64,000 nt of DNA. Source: Eonycteris spelaea (taxonomy: Eukaryota; Chordata; Mammalia; Chiroptera; Pteropodidae). Positions 49,561-63,194 of this stretch are shown here, piece by piece (positions within the stretch are counted from its first letter, which is position 1; every line of letters starts with the position of its first letter). Under the pieces are notes generated by a model. The model saw only the letters and a list, made by a program, of their open reading frames with translations, searched no databases and was not told the DNA's origin. Made by a program: the position numbers and the translations under genes. The DNA lies in NCBI GenBank assembly GCA_003508835.1, contig PUFA01000081.1, forward strand, positions 5,952,001 to 6,016,000, given 5' to 3'.

Positions 49561-52500
49561 CCAAGTTAATAAGCTAAGGATGATGGAGCTGGTTAAATAG
49601 AGCTTAGGTCCCTGGTATGTCTTGAGCCAGTGAACTCACCTTTAGACTTCTTGTTACATGAAACAATTATTTCTTTATTCTTTACGCAAGGATATACATT
49701 TTCTCATTGTGTAATATATTTCCTCATCATAGAGTTTCTCATTAGTGGGACTCTTGTTAATTATAGCTGAAAACAATGTGACTAATATCCAAGATGTTTC
49801 TCGTTTCAGCTTGAGTGAATTGCACATTTCTGAAGCCATTATACTCTGTAATATATTTGGGTTTTTAATCAAGTCTGTCCCATGAGGATGTAGATGATGG
49901 GTGATATGAGTATCCAACCAACTAGGCTATCAGACTTTGGCTCCAAATGTTTGGCTTTGAATATGAGAAGGTTACATGAAAGACAAGACTGTGCAATGGC
50001 ATGTGTGCTGGCCATTTACATGTCTCTGCCTTTGACAAGCCAGGACCAGAGCTGATGTTGTTGAAGAAAGAGTGTGTTCGTTCTTTTTTCTCCACTGCTA
50101 TTTACACTCAGTCAGTTTCTTCCAATTTAAAGCAAAATGATCTCTAAGTTTGATTCCCACCATTCTATAATAAAAACTGTAGTCATCAACATAAAATGTT
50201 TCTTTGGTCTGAGTTTGAGACAACACCAGTACTTGAACAACAGAAAGTATTTGGACTTGCAGACTGAAGAAATATTGTACAGGACTCTCTTGCTGCAAAT
50301 GAGGGAAGTCCAATTAAAGCCAGTTTAAATCCCCCTCAAAATTAGAGGGAATCCACATTTTAGAATTTTCTTTCTAGAGAAAGTTCAAGAGAAGTTTCAG
50401 CTTCAGGAATAACTGGATCCAGTAGTTCAAATTTTGAAGTTAAGAACCTGTTTCCTTTCTCCATCTCTTACCTCTCTTTTCCTCAGGCAGACTCACCTAG
50501 ATGGTAGCAGACATGGCCACCACCAGCAGCTAGGGTCACTTTGTCTTTGGAGCCAGTGAATCCAATGAAAAGAGGGCTTTCTTGGAATGACTTGGATTGG
50601 CCCAACATGTGCCTATCTTTTGACCAATCACTGTGCCCAGATGGCCAGAGTACTAAAACTAGCAGTCCCTTGATCACAGTGCCAGCTAGCCAATTTCTGA
50701 TGGGAACAAGAAAAGATGCAAAAAGATGACCACACCTGAATCATTAAAACAGGCCCCTTGCAAAAGAGAGGCCCTGTCAGCACTGGAAGTGACAAAGAGA
50801 AGCCTTCTGGGCAAATCAGAGCAGGCTCAGTTCGCCAAGGAGAGGGAGGGTGGATTAAACTACAGGAACAAAGCACAAAAAAAGCATCAGTCAGAGAAAT
50901 TGGATGAGAGCTAACCCAAGGAATCCAAGGGACTAAGACTATACCAGGACTGGGGAATGGAGGTTCCCGAGAGGCCTGGGAGGCACTGCAGCAACGAGCA
51001 AGGACAGAAGCCAAGTCACAAAGCTCATCTTGAAGTAATTATCATGCCACTGAAAATCTCATTTATCTTGATTTTTTTTTTAATTACTGGCAAGAAAAGA
51101 CAAATGTGTTCAAAGACCTAAATAACATGGTATCCCTAAAGGAAATGTTTAAAAGTTTTTATCATGGCATTTTCTGTTTAGTTCTGTGAAAGATGATGGA
51201 GACTTACTAAACTGTTTTTATGGGAAAAGTTTAATAAATGTGAAGGATGTACTTCCATGAGTTCAAATATGGAAAGTTTTAAAATAGAAGAGTGACACAA
51301 GCAGCTAATGATCCCAATATGTTATATTATGCAGACTGCTGGCACAGGTTCTGATTTTAATCAAATATATAAATTATGAAATATTATTGCAAAGAATCAC
51401 AAGCCTTTGCCCTACAAGGGAATGGTTCATGCTTCAGTTGACAGGAGAGCTCTGTGGAGTTCATCTTCAGCTGATAAGGAGAGAGGGAGCAGGAGTAGAC
51501 AGGCAGGCATCGTTGGCCAACACGAGGGACCATCCAATGCCAAAACTGGATGGAAGAACGTGCTCCAGCCAAAGTCTCAGGCCAAGTAGGAAGGTGTTTG
51601 TCAGCTCAGTATGTTGCCTGTGTGGTCTCCCTCTGCAAGGGAGGTGTCTGTGATATCTTGGGCCTGAGTTTGCAAACAATGAGCTTTTGGTATTTGTTCT
51701 CACCTGAAAGGCCACCCTTTTGCCACCTCTGCTTCAAGGGTTTTGGCATGAGTGCTCCCTCTTTCAGGAAGCCCTTATTGATTCCTCCAGATGCTCAGAG
51801 AATCAACCAATTATGTGACTGATTTGGCCCTTCACCAGATTTCATGGTTATGTCAGACTCTGTGGTTTGTCTTCCAAACAATAGGCAATTCACTTACTCG
51901 CTAGTTCATTCTTTTAATCATTCATTCTCTATGAATTTACTCAGCACCTACTATGCCTCAAACACTGTGTTAGGCATTGGAAATACAATAGTGAAGAAAG
52001 GAGACATGGCTCCTGTCTCAAAGGAGTTATAATCTATCAGAGGAGAGCAAGCAATAACAAACAATTATCTACTTAGACCTGCCTGAATCCCAGCAGAATA
52101 CCAGCTTATGCTCCTTCCCAAGATGTTCCCAGCCTCCCAGCAAATAGGCCACTAGCATTCATGATCTTTCCCATTAACTCAACAAATCGATCCAACATGT
52201 CTGGCAGTGTAACATTGTCATGGAAAGTGCGAGCTTTGGAGCTAGGTGCCTCGATTCTAATTCTGACTCTACTGGGTCACCTTGGGTAAGCCATTTCACT
52301 TCATTCCCAGGTTTCTCCATTATAAAATGGGGTTAGTAATAGTATTTACCTTATAGGGTTTTTCTAAGGATCAAATGAATTTATGCATGTTTATAGGTTT
52401 AAAACAGCTCCTGGTACATAGTAAGTGTTCAGTAAGTACCAGCTTTTATCATTATTGTTTTTGTTTGTATTACCCAACAGTGGCCCATGGAAGAAGATGG

Positions 52501-53587
52501 CTTGATTGCAATCTCCTCTACTCTTAAAAACAGTGGTTTAAAATTTTGTTTGTTTTTTTAAAGTCTATCAGCAAACTTATTTTCCTTATTTCTAATCTCT
52601 GAGACCTTCTAGTAAGTGCTCAAATATGATGTGCCTGCTAAAGGATTTCAGCATCCAGATACACACACAAGCACATGTACACACACACAAACTCTGAATG
52701 TAGATACTGTCTCTAAGGGTCCAGAATGAGTCTCCCCAGAATGTGCCACCCTGCCATGCAGATTATTTTAAACTGAAAAATAAAGTCTAACGAACTCAAG
52801 AAAAGTATTTTTGGTTTTTTATTGCTTTTTGTTTTTTTACCTTTCCCTTTAGTGGCTTAAAGAGATTCAGATAGAAAAGCCAGCTCAGGAAGGGAACCTT
52901 AGCATATTCACTTTAGCATACATGAATTAGGCATGACAGCAGGAGGATCTAAGCAAGTCTGTCTGGTAGATTCCCCATTGTTTCTGTGTGGCCAAGAAAG
53001 AATTGCTTTACCACATATTTGCTTATTTTCATCTACCTGTGAATTACCAACTTTCCCCTTGAATTCCCAGACCCTGCCTCCCTCTTCTTTGTCCAGAAAG
53101 GTATATAAGCCTCAACTGCCTGGTGTATACTCAGGTCTCATATTCTTATGGAACTACCATATGTACACACATAATAAATTTGGTCATTTTCTCTGTTAAT
53201 CCATCTCATGTTAATTTTACTATCAGTCCAGCCAGAAGAACTTAGAAAAGTGGGCGGAAAATTATTTTCCTAAATCTCTTTCTTTATAGGACCTGCCATT
53301 TCAAAATCAAGCGTCGTCTGCCTTGTATTCATACTGTGCATGTATTAAGAATGGCAAGTGACCCTTAGACTCACAATGGGTCCTACAACATCTTAAGAGA
53401 GTGCTTGGTAGAAAGCTGGGAAAACATACTGATAAGGCCATACATTTTATGTCTCACCTAATTCACCCTGGAGGTAAAAGCAACTCAGAAATTGAAGTCC
53501 CCAAAGACCCCCAATTTAGAAAGATGGAGGAGATAATCATTCACTTATAACATCACACCAGGGAGGTGATATTCTAGAGAGAAGTAC

Positions 53588-53720
53588 ATAGTATTTATAA
53601 AAATCACCTGGAGATCTTGTTAAACTGTGGGTCCTGGTTCGGTCGGTCTGGGTTGGGGCCTGGGACTCTGCATTTCTAACAAGCTCCAGCATCGATGCTA
53701 CTGGTTTGGGAACCACAACT
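53588..53720 (+). repeat. hAT-Charlie fossil (MER5A-like)
   Basis: 'aaaatcacctggagatcttg' is followed by 'gactctgcatttctaacaag' and 'gggaaccacaa'. The left terminal repeat is missing. Confidence 0.7.
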
Positions 53721-54087
53721 GGAGTAGCAAGACCATGGTTTGTTAGAGTTGAAAAGGTTGATTAGAGGCTAGCCTACAAAGCAGGGAAACTGAGGCCAGA
53801 GAGTAGAGTAGTTTTACCAGGGTCTCACAGCAAGCTCAAGATAGAGTCAAGGCTACAGCCCAGGTCTCCTGACCTCAAAGCCAACATCCTTCCTGAATCC
53901 AGGGATGGGATTCCAGTGCCTATAGGATCCAAATGATGAAATAAATGCACAAAGCAGGCCAGGGGCCAACAACAGGAGCCAAGCTGCCTGTATGGCTGCT
54001 TGTTACTTCACTTTTTAAACACCAGCAAAACCTGTAGGCTACAACTGGTCTACAAGTGGCCAGTTTGCATCCATGGTAACCTTATTT

Positions 54088-54310
54088 CAGAGTTCAGCAA
54101 ACTTTTTCTATAAAGAGCCAGATAGTAAATATTTTAGGCTTTATGGGCCATATAGCCTCTGTTGTAACTACTCAGCTCTATTGTTGCAGTGGGAAAGCAG
54201 TCACAGACAATACATAAACAGATAAGCATGGTTGGGTTCCAATAAAACTTTATTTATAAAATCCGGAAATGGACCTGATCTGGCCAGTGGGCTATAGTTT
54301 GCTAACCCTG
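54088..54310 (+). repeat. hAT-type fossil, 'cagatagtaaa' family, copy 4 (best preserved)
   Basis: It starts 'cagagttcagcaaacttttt', reads 'ccagatagtaaatattttag', 'cagacaatacataaacagat' and 'tccaataaaactttatttat', and ends 'gggctatagtttgctaaccc'. This copy allows the other three to be placed. Confidence 0.85.
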
Positions 54311-55334
54311 TCTTAGCTGATTAGACAAACTGGGGGCTGGGAGGGATACAATGGTGTACAAAATCTGATTTATAAAATAATATGTTAAAACCATCACTTG
54401 TATTTTTCCAAGTCAGGAATATCATCTGTGAGTTTGCAGAAATGGAAGACAGAATTTAACTATCTTGTTTCTGTAGTTCCCAAGGACACATTAAATGAAA
54501 ACATTACATTCCTAAAATGAGGATTCATCTTAGAGTTATGATGTATATTTAATGTGCTCAAGTTTCTCCCTCCAGTTGCTCCCTACAAAGTTGTTAAGTG
54601 GATGGTATGGGCAGTGAGCTAAAATCCATGGATAAGCTAACATCAGATCAGTTGGCTTTTTCCAAAAGGCTAAGTCAAATACAGGCAACTGTATAGAGGT
54701 CTGAATGGCTATTCTAATGAGCATGTTAGAGGAGCAGAGGGGTTACCATCCCCGTTAACTTGGGGCCAGACATCTGGTTGTTCTCCCCTTCTGCGAACAC
54801 TCTAACTGCAGTGTTGCAGAAAAAGATTTAAGAAGAGGAAAAATGGCAGACACTATACCCCAGCACCAAATTACCCATCAAAGGAGTCAACCCCAGTTGC
54901 TACACAAAGAGAGGAACTTTCTGAGGATCCTGCAGACAAGGGACACCATTCTGACACTGTGCTCACTGCACCCACCCAACTGCTGACCTGGTGTTTGGGC
55001 ACCGTTGGCAGACCAGCATAGGAAAGGAAAAAAGTTCTTCTTCCATTTATACATCTTAGGTTCATTGGCAGGGATCCACGAATCAAACTGATAAAAAAGA
55101 TGGACTAAAAAAAGAAAAAAGAACAGTTTTAACTATGTGCCTATTATGTAATCAGCCATTCACAAAGCAAAAGGTCATTCAAGGAGGGGGCCAGATGAAT
55201 GAGGCTTGTAAACCACCTTAGTCTAAGCAAAGGAAAGGGGTGTGGGGACTCTAGGATAGAGAGGCAAGTTATGAGAAGGTGACCAGAAAAAGTACAGTAA
55301 ACAAGGGTTATTTAGTAGGGTTTGTTATGAACTT

Positions 55335-55386
55335 ACTCTTATCAATAAAGAAAGTTCAAGTCTGAACTTTCTTTATTGATAAGAGT
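55335..55386. repeat. Near-perfect 52-nt palindrome (24-bp arms, 4-nt loop)
   Basis: The left arm 55335-55358 (actcttatcaataaagaaag, then ttca) and right arm 55363-55386 are exact reverse complements around AGTC. Pairing stops at 55334/55387. The AT-rich arms would form a strong hairpin or cruciform. Confidence 0.97.
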
Positions 55387-55639
55387 TATTAAGAGTCTTC
55401 CCCTTCCTTTTACCAGTCAGGCAGACACCTTTATAAATAGAAATTTCCTTTTAAATGAGAATTTCTTTTTGTGCCCTGTTTTAACAGCTTTTCTTGCATC
55501 TTCTGGTTCTCGATGGCCTTTAGTTCCTTTGGGGGTTGTGTAGTCTGGTGCCTTTCATTAGCTTAGACTCTTCCTAGCTGGGGCCCTCTCCCAGCCAATC
55601 CAGGGCTCCCTAGGAGGTTCTAGATATGAATCTATAAAT

Positions 55640-56311
55640 GAAAAAGGGGCTATATATTAAATCTGACAAGCTCAGACAGGACCTGCATGGCCAGCCTTGC
55701 AAACTTGGTGACCAAAAGTAACCACACAGGATGGTCTGATCATAAATTCCTCAGTGGGCAGGTCACCGAGGTCAGTCATGTCCCAGGCCTATAGCTTCCT
55801 TAGAAAAAGCCAATTTTTACTTTAAGTGAGCTCTGCCCATTGTTCTTATGCATCTAGGATAATGTACCTTTGAAATCTCAGCATAATTTTCTTTTCTAGA
55901 CCCCTCAAAGGCGCAACCAGAGGCACCAGAGCACAAGACCTCGGAACCCCTCATTGTTATCTTGCTATTCCCTGCACGCCATCTCTATGTGCTGTAAATG
56001 TTAATTATTTACTATCCTGTACCCACCAATGTAAAAAGGTATGTTTCTCCATTTGCCTTTTATCTAATCCTAGAGATTTCCCCCACTTTGCTTTCTCCCA
56101 TCCCCCTAATCTACCACTAAAGGATGTCATGTAACTCTTCTTACATTTCTCCCTTCGATTCTAAGGTATAAAATAAGCTGCAAAATTGCCGTTCTCTGGA
56201 GCATTTTCTCAAACCATTGAGATTTTGCTTCTTGGCGTGTCCTCAAAATTTTGGTTCAGATAAACTCTTATAAAACTTTTCTGTTGACTAGGTATTTCTG
56301 TTGTCAACAAA
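55640..56311 (+). mobile_element. Probable solo LTR of an old endogenous retrovirus
   Basis: A TATA-like 'ggtataaaataagc' at about 56165, a downstream 'ctctggagcattttctcaa', 'gataaactcttataaaact' and a terminal 'ctgttgtcaaca' are arranged as in the promoter, polyadenylation and 3' end of a mammalian ERV LTR. No viral coding sequence is attached. The left boundary is a guess. Confidence 0.5.
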
Positions 56312-59129
56312 ACAAAAGGAACACTGGCCTAGAAGGCAGAAAGCTTGAACTTAGATCTGAGCTTTCTACTCAGGGCAAGTCACAGTCATGAAACCTCTTA
56401 GAAGTTTCAGGTAACATTGATAGTTACCTGTATAATGGGGAGATACTATCCATCCTGCCCACCTCTCAGGATGGCTGCAGATCAAATGGGAGAGGAGATA
56501 GGAAAGACTTGTGTAAGTTAGAATGAACACTATCAGCCTGCTTATTTGATATTTCCAGAAGAAATATTGGCTTTCTCTTAATCTGGTTTGAGATGAATAT
56601 TCTTTCAACAGCACCTAATGAGCTTAACTCAGGCATGTTCAAACATTTTTTGAACTGTTCACGTCAATGAAATTTTATACAGTCTCCTTGTATATGAAAT
56701 AAATGAAACAGCAGGAGGAAAGGCAGCTAGAGACCCACCCAATCGGCGTATGCCTCAAACTGACGACAACGGCTGAGGCCTCCGTGTAGACCCCAGGATC
56801 CCAGGAACCAGGGGAGAAACTCTAGGCCAGACATCATTGCAAGGCTCATCCCTGGCTACTGACTGCTGCGTCCTCTCAGGCTGCCCAGCAGTCTCCTTCT
56901 GGAAGTTCCTTAAGGAGGGAAGTCAAGAGGGGAGATCAAAGGCACAGCAACCAATTTGACCACATGATTCAAATCAGAGGGGCAGAAAAGGGAGTGTTGT
57001 AGGGAGGAGGGGACTGTGAAAATTACAATGGTTGGAGATTAGGCTGGAAAATTGAGCAAAAGTTGTAAAAGCCTTGGTGCATAATTTCCCTTCAAGTCCT
57101 GTCTAGCTCAGCCCTTGCATCACATATGCTGTAAGTGAAAACCGTCACCCAAACTTTGTCTAAGCAACCCACATGATACGTGGAAGAGAACTAAGAGAAA
57201 TGTCCCCACTTTCGTTTTTCCTTAACTAATCAACCGGTTAGAGCAGCATTTTAGCCCTGGAGCTGCAGTTGCCAAACCAGAATTCAGCACCCAAGATATT
57301 GATGGCAGGAAGGGAACCAGCTCTAAAAAGGGCCTGAAGCTAACACAGGGCGGGCCTGTCTGTCTGATGTCAGCAGACGCAGATTCTACACAGAAACACG
57401 AGCACAGCCCTGGCCTTCCATCACTGGTGAGCACTTGCTCCACCTTATTTTTCCCGCCAAACTGACAAACCCCAAAGCACTTGGAAAAACAAACTCAAAA
57501 ACAATTGTGTTTGTTTCCCTCACTGCATCATTGTACATCACCATATATTCAGCGTGAAGCAGAGGAATATTATGATGGGGGAAACATCAAGGCAGTTTAT
57601 TCAATTAAGAAGGTGTCATTATCAGTGATACAGCCTAGAAAGCATACACTGGGGGACGCTACCATGGGTCCATGTTTTGCTTACATGGAAGCAATTTCCT
57701 TTTTGCAGATGAGAAAACTTTGGCTCAGGAAGATTATAGAGCAAACCCAGGGTCACTTGCCTGGTAGTAGGCAAACCAGGAATGTCACTACATTTCACAG
57801 ATGGCAAATATGTTGCAGGAAACTGAGGCCCTGGGAGGGATGTGACTTGCTCCAGACCACATGGCCAGCGGGTAGTAGATCTAGCACTGAAATCCAGTTT
57901 TCCTGGTTCCTGGTGATGAAATCTTTCTATTCTTATTCAAGAGTAGTGGCTTAAGAATTTAAGTCTACACTAATGAAGGATACCAGAATAAATATGGCTC
58001 TTTGGCATATGGACTATTTGGAGCTAAAGGCCATTGAAAACTGGCAGATGCAGGAATAGCTGCCCTCCTAATTGTTCTCATACAGAAAAGAATTGGTAAT
58101 TATGTCATATGATAGAGGTGTCAGCTAATGTTACAGTGACAATCATCAGCTAAATGTATCAAATCAACATGCCGCATAACTTAAGCTTACAAAATTTTGT
58201 GTCAATTACATCTCAAAAATTTCTTTAAAAAAAAAAGGTATTAGAAGCAACCCATGAAACAAGTAGCAATTATTGATGATGTTATTTGTTGTCATTCTCA
58301 TAATTTTTGACCAAAGTTCAAGAATTTAATTGGATAGGAAGGCAAAGGAGTGAGTCATCCTAAACAAAGTACAGTTTTCTTGCTTTATTTTAATTCTTTA
58401 CTTAGAGTCTGCCTGCAAGGCTATTGATCCTCCGCTCTCAGTTTAAGAACAAATGGAAATCCCACCCGCTATCCCAATTAGTTACATCCACACTGAGCCT
58501 TGTGCCTGCTGGCTGATAGGATCCCTATGTTGGCCAGAATTTGACTGCAGCTCTATGAACCATGAGAGATAAATATAACCACTATTCTCCCAGAATCCAC
58601 ACTAAAATCCTGACTAGCCCAGGGAAATATTTCTGAGCTATATACTCCAACAAAAAGAATATCAGGGGGCAGCAAAAGCAATCCACAACCCCCACAGAGC
58701 TGCCCAGATTCAATGCACACACTGAATGGTCCTGAACCCTGTCACAGTTCACCCAGATGGCAGCAGAGATGGAAGCTCAAGGCCCAGGACATTCCTCATG
58801 AGCTCTTTCAGGGAGAGGCGGCCCTGGTACTCCAAGGCAGAACTGAGATTTGCAAGTTCTTCAGACACTTTGCCGTTTTTCCCAGTAGGAAGAGAAAGTT
58901 GGGCACTTGAGAACCCTGTGGCCCAGTTAGGGTGACAAGGCTCACAAAGCTGGCCCAGATGGAAGAGGATGGTGGCAAGGATGAGCTGCTCATGTTTGTC
59001 CCAGGTTTGTAAGGGTCTGTTATCTCGCAGTCTCCTCTCTATACTGTGAGCCCCTGAAGACTGGACTGTGGTGTTTCATCGCCTGGCTTGGTGCCTGGCA
59101 CTCCATAGGCGCTTGTCACCACTCCCACC

Positions 59130-59680
59130 AGATTAACTTCAATTGTCTTCCAACTAGTCTCCACTCTTGCCTCTCATGACTCATCCCCACAAGCTGATTT
59201 TGACATGTGTCAGCTCATGTCTCTTCCTATTTACAGCCTGTGATGTCTTCCCATAGAATAAAATCCAGTCACTTATCATGGCCTGTAGCATAACACAGCA
59301 GGTGTCAATCTCTCTGACTTCACCTTCCACCACTCCTCCCTCACTTACCATATTCAAGACATACTTTTCAAGATGCCAAAGGTGTAACACACAAAGCCTG
59401 TTTCCACCTCAGACATTCGTACTGGCTGTTCAAAGGGATGCTCCTTTCTTCCCCAGGTCACCACACGACTAGCTCTAGCATCAACACAGATGTCACCTCT
59501 TCAGAGAGGCCATCTCTGACCACCTTTTATAAAGTCCCATACCAAGTCATTCTATGTTACATCACTGTAAGGGAAAAATTCTCTATACCCACTAAAGGAA
59601 CAGTCTTTTTTTCTCTCTCTCTCTCTCTTCAGTACACTCACTACTCACAGAACACATCTGTGACCTGATATGTGGCTTTT
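59130..59680 (+). repeat. L2 LINE fragment
   Basis: 'gaataaaatccagtcactta', 'cagatgtcacctcttcagag' and 'aggccatctctgaccacctt' follow each other as in L2. A CT microsatellite (59612-59628) lies near the right end. Confidence 0.75.
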
Positions 59681-59730
59681 TTCCCCATAAACCAATTCTC
59701 TGAAACCAGTTGGGTGTCCTATAATGTTAC

Positions 59731-59777
59731 TCAATTCTGACACTATCTGGAGTTAGTGCAAATAGTGTCAGAATTGA
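59731..59777. repeat. Perfect 16-bp inverted repeat, 15-nt spacer
   Basis: 59731-59746 (tcaattctgacactat) and 59762-59777 are exact reverse complements. It lies near the left end of a block (about 59690-60380) that looks like an old interspersed repeat, so it may belong to that repeat's consensus. Confidence 0.95.
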
Positions 59778-60399
59778 TTAAGGGCCAGTGTCACAAGACT
59801 GCCCCCTCAGACACCAATTACATGTCCCAGGTTGTCACCTACACTTCTGACCAACCAGATATAAATCAGGGTTCTCACAACCTCCTCCCTGGGTTTGTTA
59901 ATTTTCTAGAATGGCTCACAGAACTCATGGAATACTTACATCTACTGGTTCACTATAAAGGACATAAAGGAGGAAGATGAACAGACAGTTGAAGAGGTAC
60001 ATAGAGCAAGGTCTAAAAATGTCCCAAATACAGGAGCTTCTGTCCCTGTGGAGTCGGAATGGGTTACCTTCTCAGCACGTGGATGTGTTTACCAACATGA
60101 AACCTCTCCAAACTCCATATCCGAGGAATTTTACAGAGGTTTCATCAAGAGGGTATGATTGATTATTAACTCAATCTCCAGCCCCTCTCCCCTCTCTGGA
60201 GAATGGGAGGTAGGGCTAAAAAGTCCAAGCTTCTAATCAGGGTTTTGTCTAGTGACCAGCCCCCACCCTGGAGCCCATCAAGAGTCACCTCACTAGAACA
60301 AAAGATGCATCTAGCACCTCTATTTACAAGAATTTGGGGAGCTCTATTTCAGGAAGCAGGAACAGAGACCAATATATATATTTCTTATTATTTAATAAT

Positions 60400-60615
60400 C
60401 TCTATACTTGATTTTCTTTGTTCAGTATATCACAATAAGAGTGCATTTGTTTATTTTTTTTGTTTAATTATTGTCCTCCCTACTTGAATGTAAGCTACCT
60501 GGAGCTGGGGACTTGTCTGTGCGTTAGTCTCCAGAATTCTAAACAGTGCCTGTCACAGAACAGACACTCAATAAATACGACTGACCAACCAAATGAATGA
60601 ATGAATGAATGTTTG
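60400..60615 (+). repeat. L2 LINE 3' end
   Basis: 'ttgaatgtaagctacctgga', 'gacttgtctgtgcgttagtc', 'acagtgcctgtcacagaaca' and 'actcaataaatacgact' end in GAAT repeats, a well preserved L2 tail. Confidence 0.85.
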
Positions 60616-62124
60616 ATAAAGAAATGAAGAAGAAACGAATTCCTGCATTAGAGTTTGAGACTGCTTATTGCCTGCATGATTGTCCTCCCGTCTTGGCCTG
60701 TACATTTCTCTATGGCAAACTTTGTTTCATGTCAGAGACTCTGTCTCTATATTAACTATTTTTTTTTCTTATTTTTCTGTATTCTTGATGCTCTGATATC
60801 TGAGGCCTCTCTGACTAAAGAGGGGCTCTCCCTCCTAGGGCTAACCAATTCTAAGAGATAGCAAACAACTTGGCCTGGAGCTTACCTTTGATATGCAAAC
60901 CAACCAATGTGAATTCAGGCCCCAACCTCCTTCATTAGGCTCCTTCAGCTCAGGTACACTATCCCCTGACTAAATCACCCAAGGCCTACAAGGTACTGGA
61001 CGACCACCCCTATAGCTCGGAACCCCCAAACTATTCAAACTCTCCAGTCCTAAAATTCTCAGCCTGCTTATATTGCTTCTCCTGGTCCTGCCCGTGCTTT
61101 CCTCTGCTCTTTCTGCCTCCTGAACGACCCCCGTGCTTTCCAGGGCAGCCCCCATGGCGTGGCAACAACCCCATTGGTGGGATTCCAGGTGCTGAAGTTA
61201 AGCTACAATTATGCCTGTGAAATCATGGTTATGTTATGCTTGGCAGAGAGGCTGTCCAGTGGGGATCAGCTCATAGCCCACCCCCAACATAGTTTAAACA
61301 TTTTTATTAGTTGCTAACAGTGAAAAATCATTGAAATTCCATAGAACATCTAAATATCCATACTCTGTTGAAAAGTTGGGCGGTCCTGCTATATCGGCCT
61401 TGAGGGACCTGCTTCCCCATCCCCACTAACCCTTCAGCCAGGCTGACAATCTCACTCACACCATCTCTGCCTCCCTCAGGTGTCCTTGTTCTCACCCCCT
61501 CCAATCTCCCTTCACACGGCTCCCAAGGAATTCTACGCCAGTGGCCTTGCCACACACAAATCTTGTTAAAAATATCAATTTTTATCAGGTCACATTCTTG
61601 CTCTAAACTTCTAATTCTTTGTTTCTGTACAATTTTATGTCTAAACACCTTACTAGGGCCTTCTGCCTTTTCTGGCCTGACCTCTGGCGCCAGTTTCATA
61701 TCTTTTCGCTTATTTCAAAGCCATCATAAAATATCATTATATCCTAATGGGGAAGACAGACAATGAGTAAATGAAGAAATAAACAAAATTATGAAAGAGC
61801 TATGAAGTAGCTAACGAGTCAGTGTGATAAATTGTGAGTCACCTTGAGATAGAGCCATCTGGGAAGGCTTCTCAGAGGAGGTGGCCTTTGAGCTGAGACC
61901 TGGATGGACAATTAGAGTCGTCTAAGGAGTGGTCCCAAAGGTTCATCCTGGTTCCCTGGAGCAGTAGATTCCAAAACGGATCCAGTCCACCATGTCTCCC
62001 TGTCTCCATGCCCCTTGCAATGTGCATTGCTGCCCCTCACATCAAAAATCATTTCTATCTCCCTATTCCTTGAATCTGGACTAGTTTTGTGACCTGCTTT
62101 GGCCAACAGAATGCAAAGATCATT

Positions 62125-62690
62125 TTTCCCCCCACTGAACTTCTTCGGCACCTTTGCTGAAAATCAGTTGACTATATGTGTTTATATAAGTCTATTTGGA
62201 CTCTTATGTTCCACTGATCTATGTGTCTGTCTTTTGCCAATACCGCATTGTCTTGATCACAGCGACTTTATAGTAAGTCTTGAGACCAGATAGAGTAAGT
62301 CTTCCAATTTTGTTCTTTTCCAAAATTGTTTTAGTTGATCCATTTTCATTTGCAATTTGCACATAAAGAAGTAATTTGCATTCGCACATAAATGTTATAC
62401 TCAGCTCATCAATTTCTACAAAAGTGCCTGCTTGAATTTTGATTGGGATTATGTTGAATTTACATCAATTTGAGACAAATTGTCATCTCAACAATTTTGC
62501 GTCTTCCAGTCTATGATTATGGTGTATCAGTCTATTTATCTAGGTCTTTCTTTTCCTTATTGCAGATGTCTTCCATTGCAAAAGTCTTGGTTATCTTTGG
62601 TTAAATTTGTTCCTGAATTGGTTGATGGTATTACAATTTCTAAAAATGTCATTTTCCAATTGTTTACTGCTTATATATAAAAACACAATC
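62125..62690 (-). mobile_element. L1 ORF2 region fragment, antisense
   Basis: 'gttccactgatctatgtgtc', 'ttttgattgggattatgttg' and 'ttggttaaatttgttcctga' are the complement of the conserved L1 ORF2 C-terminal region. Stops and indels make it non-coding. A small duplication of 'gcacataaa' lies near 62358-62388. Confidence 0.75.
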
Positions 62691-63194
62691 GATTTTGTTT
62701 AGTCTTAGCTGGAAGCTGCTTACATCTGACCTGCACATGTGTTTTCATTTCAGTGTTCAACTAGGCAGGGTTGGGAGAATATGACCCCTTCTCCAGCTGT
62801 CTCCTGTCCAGGACTCCACCATTCACTCTCTGGTAGTCACGGAAGCCCCATAGGACCTCCCTCTTGTTCTCAGGCCAGAAAGATAGTGGAATTACCATTG
62901 GAGTTTTAGCTACTGTCCATTTCACCATAACTGTTCTCTGCCTTCAAGCTAAAATCATAAAAACTGAAAGTACTTCATGTTAATCTCTACTTTCAAGTTC
63001 TGACCCTTTTTGAAATCTCACTTAGGTGTACTTTCCAGAGCCTTCGGGTAGTGGCTTTTGTATTTTATACAGAGTTTACAGTTATTCTCAGCTTGTTAGG
63101 AGCCTAGTTTGCCATCCCAGAATTTGAACTCTTTGTTCATTTTACTGCCTCTAGTTGAATAAATATTAAAAAACAAATATATTTCAAAAAAAAG

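Noticed and set aside
57481..57954. 157-codon open frame on the + strand
   Set aside because: It runs through two MIR copies (words of the 'aaactgaggc' type), so the frame is repeat-derived.
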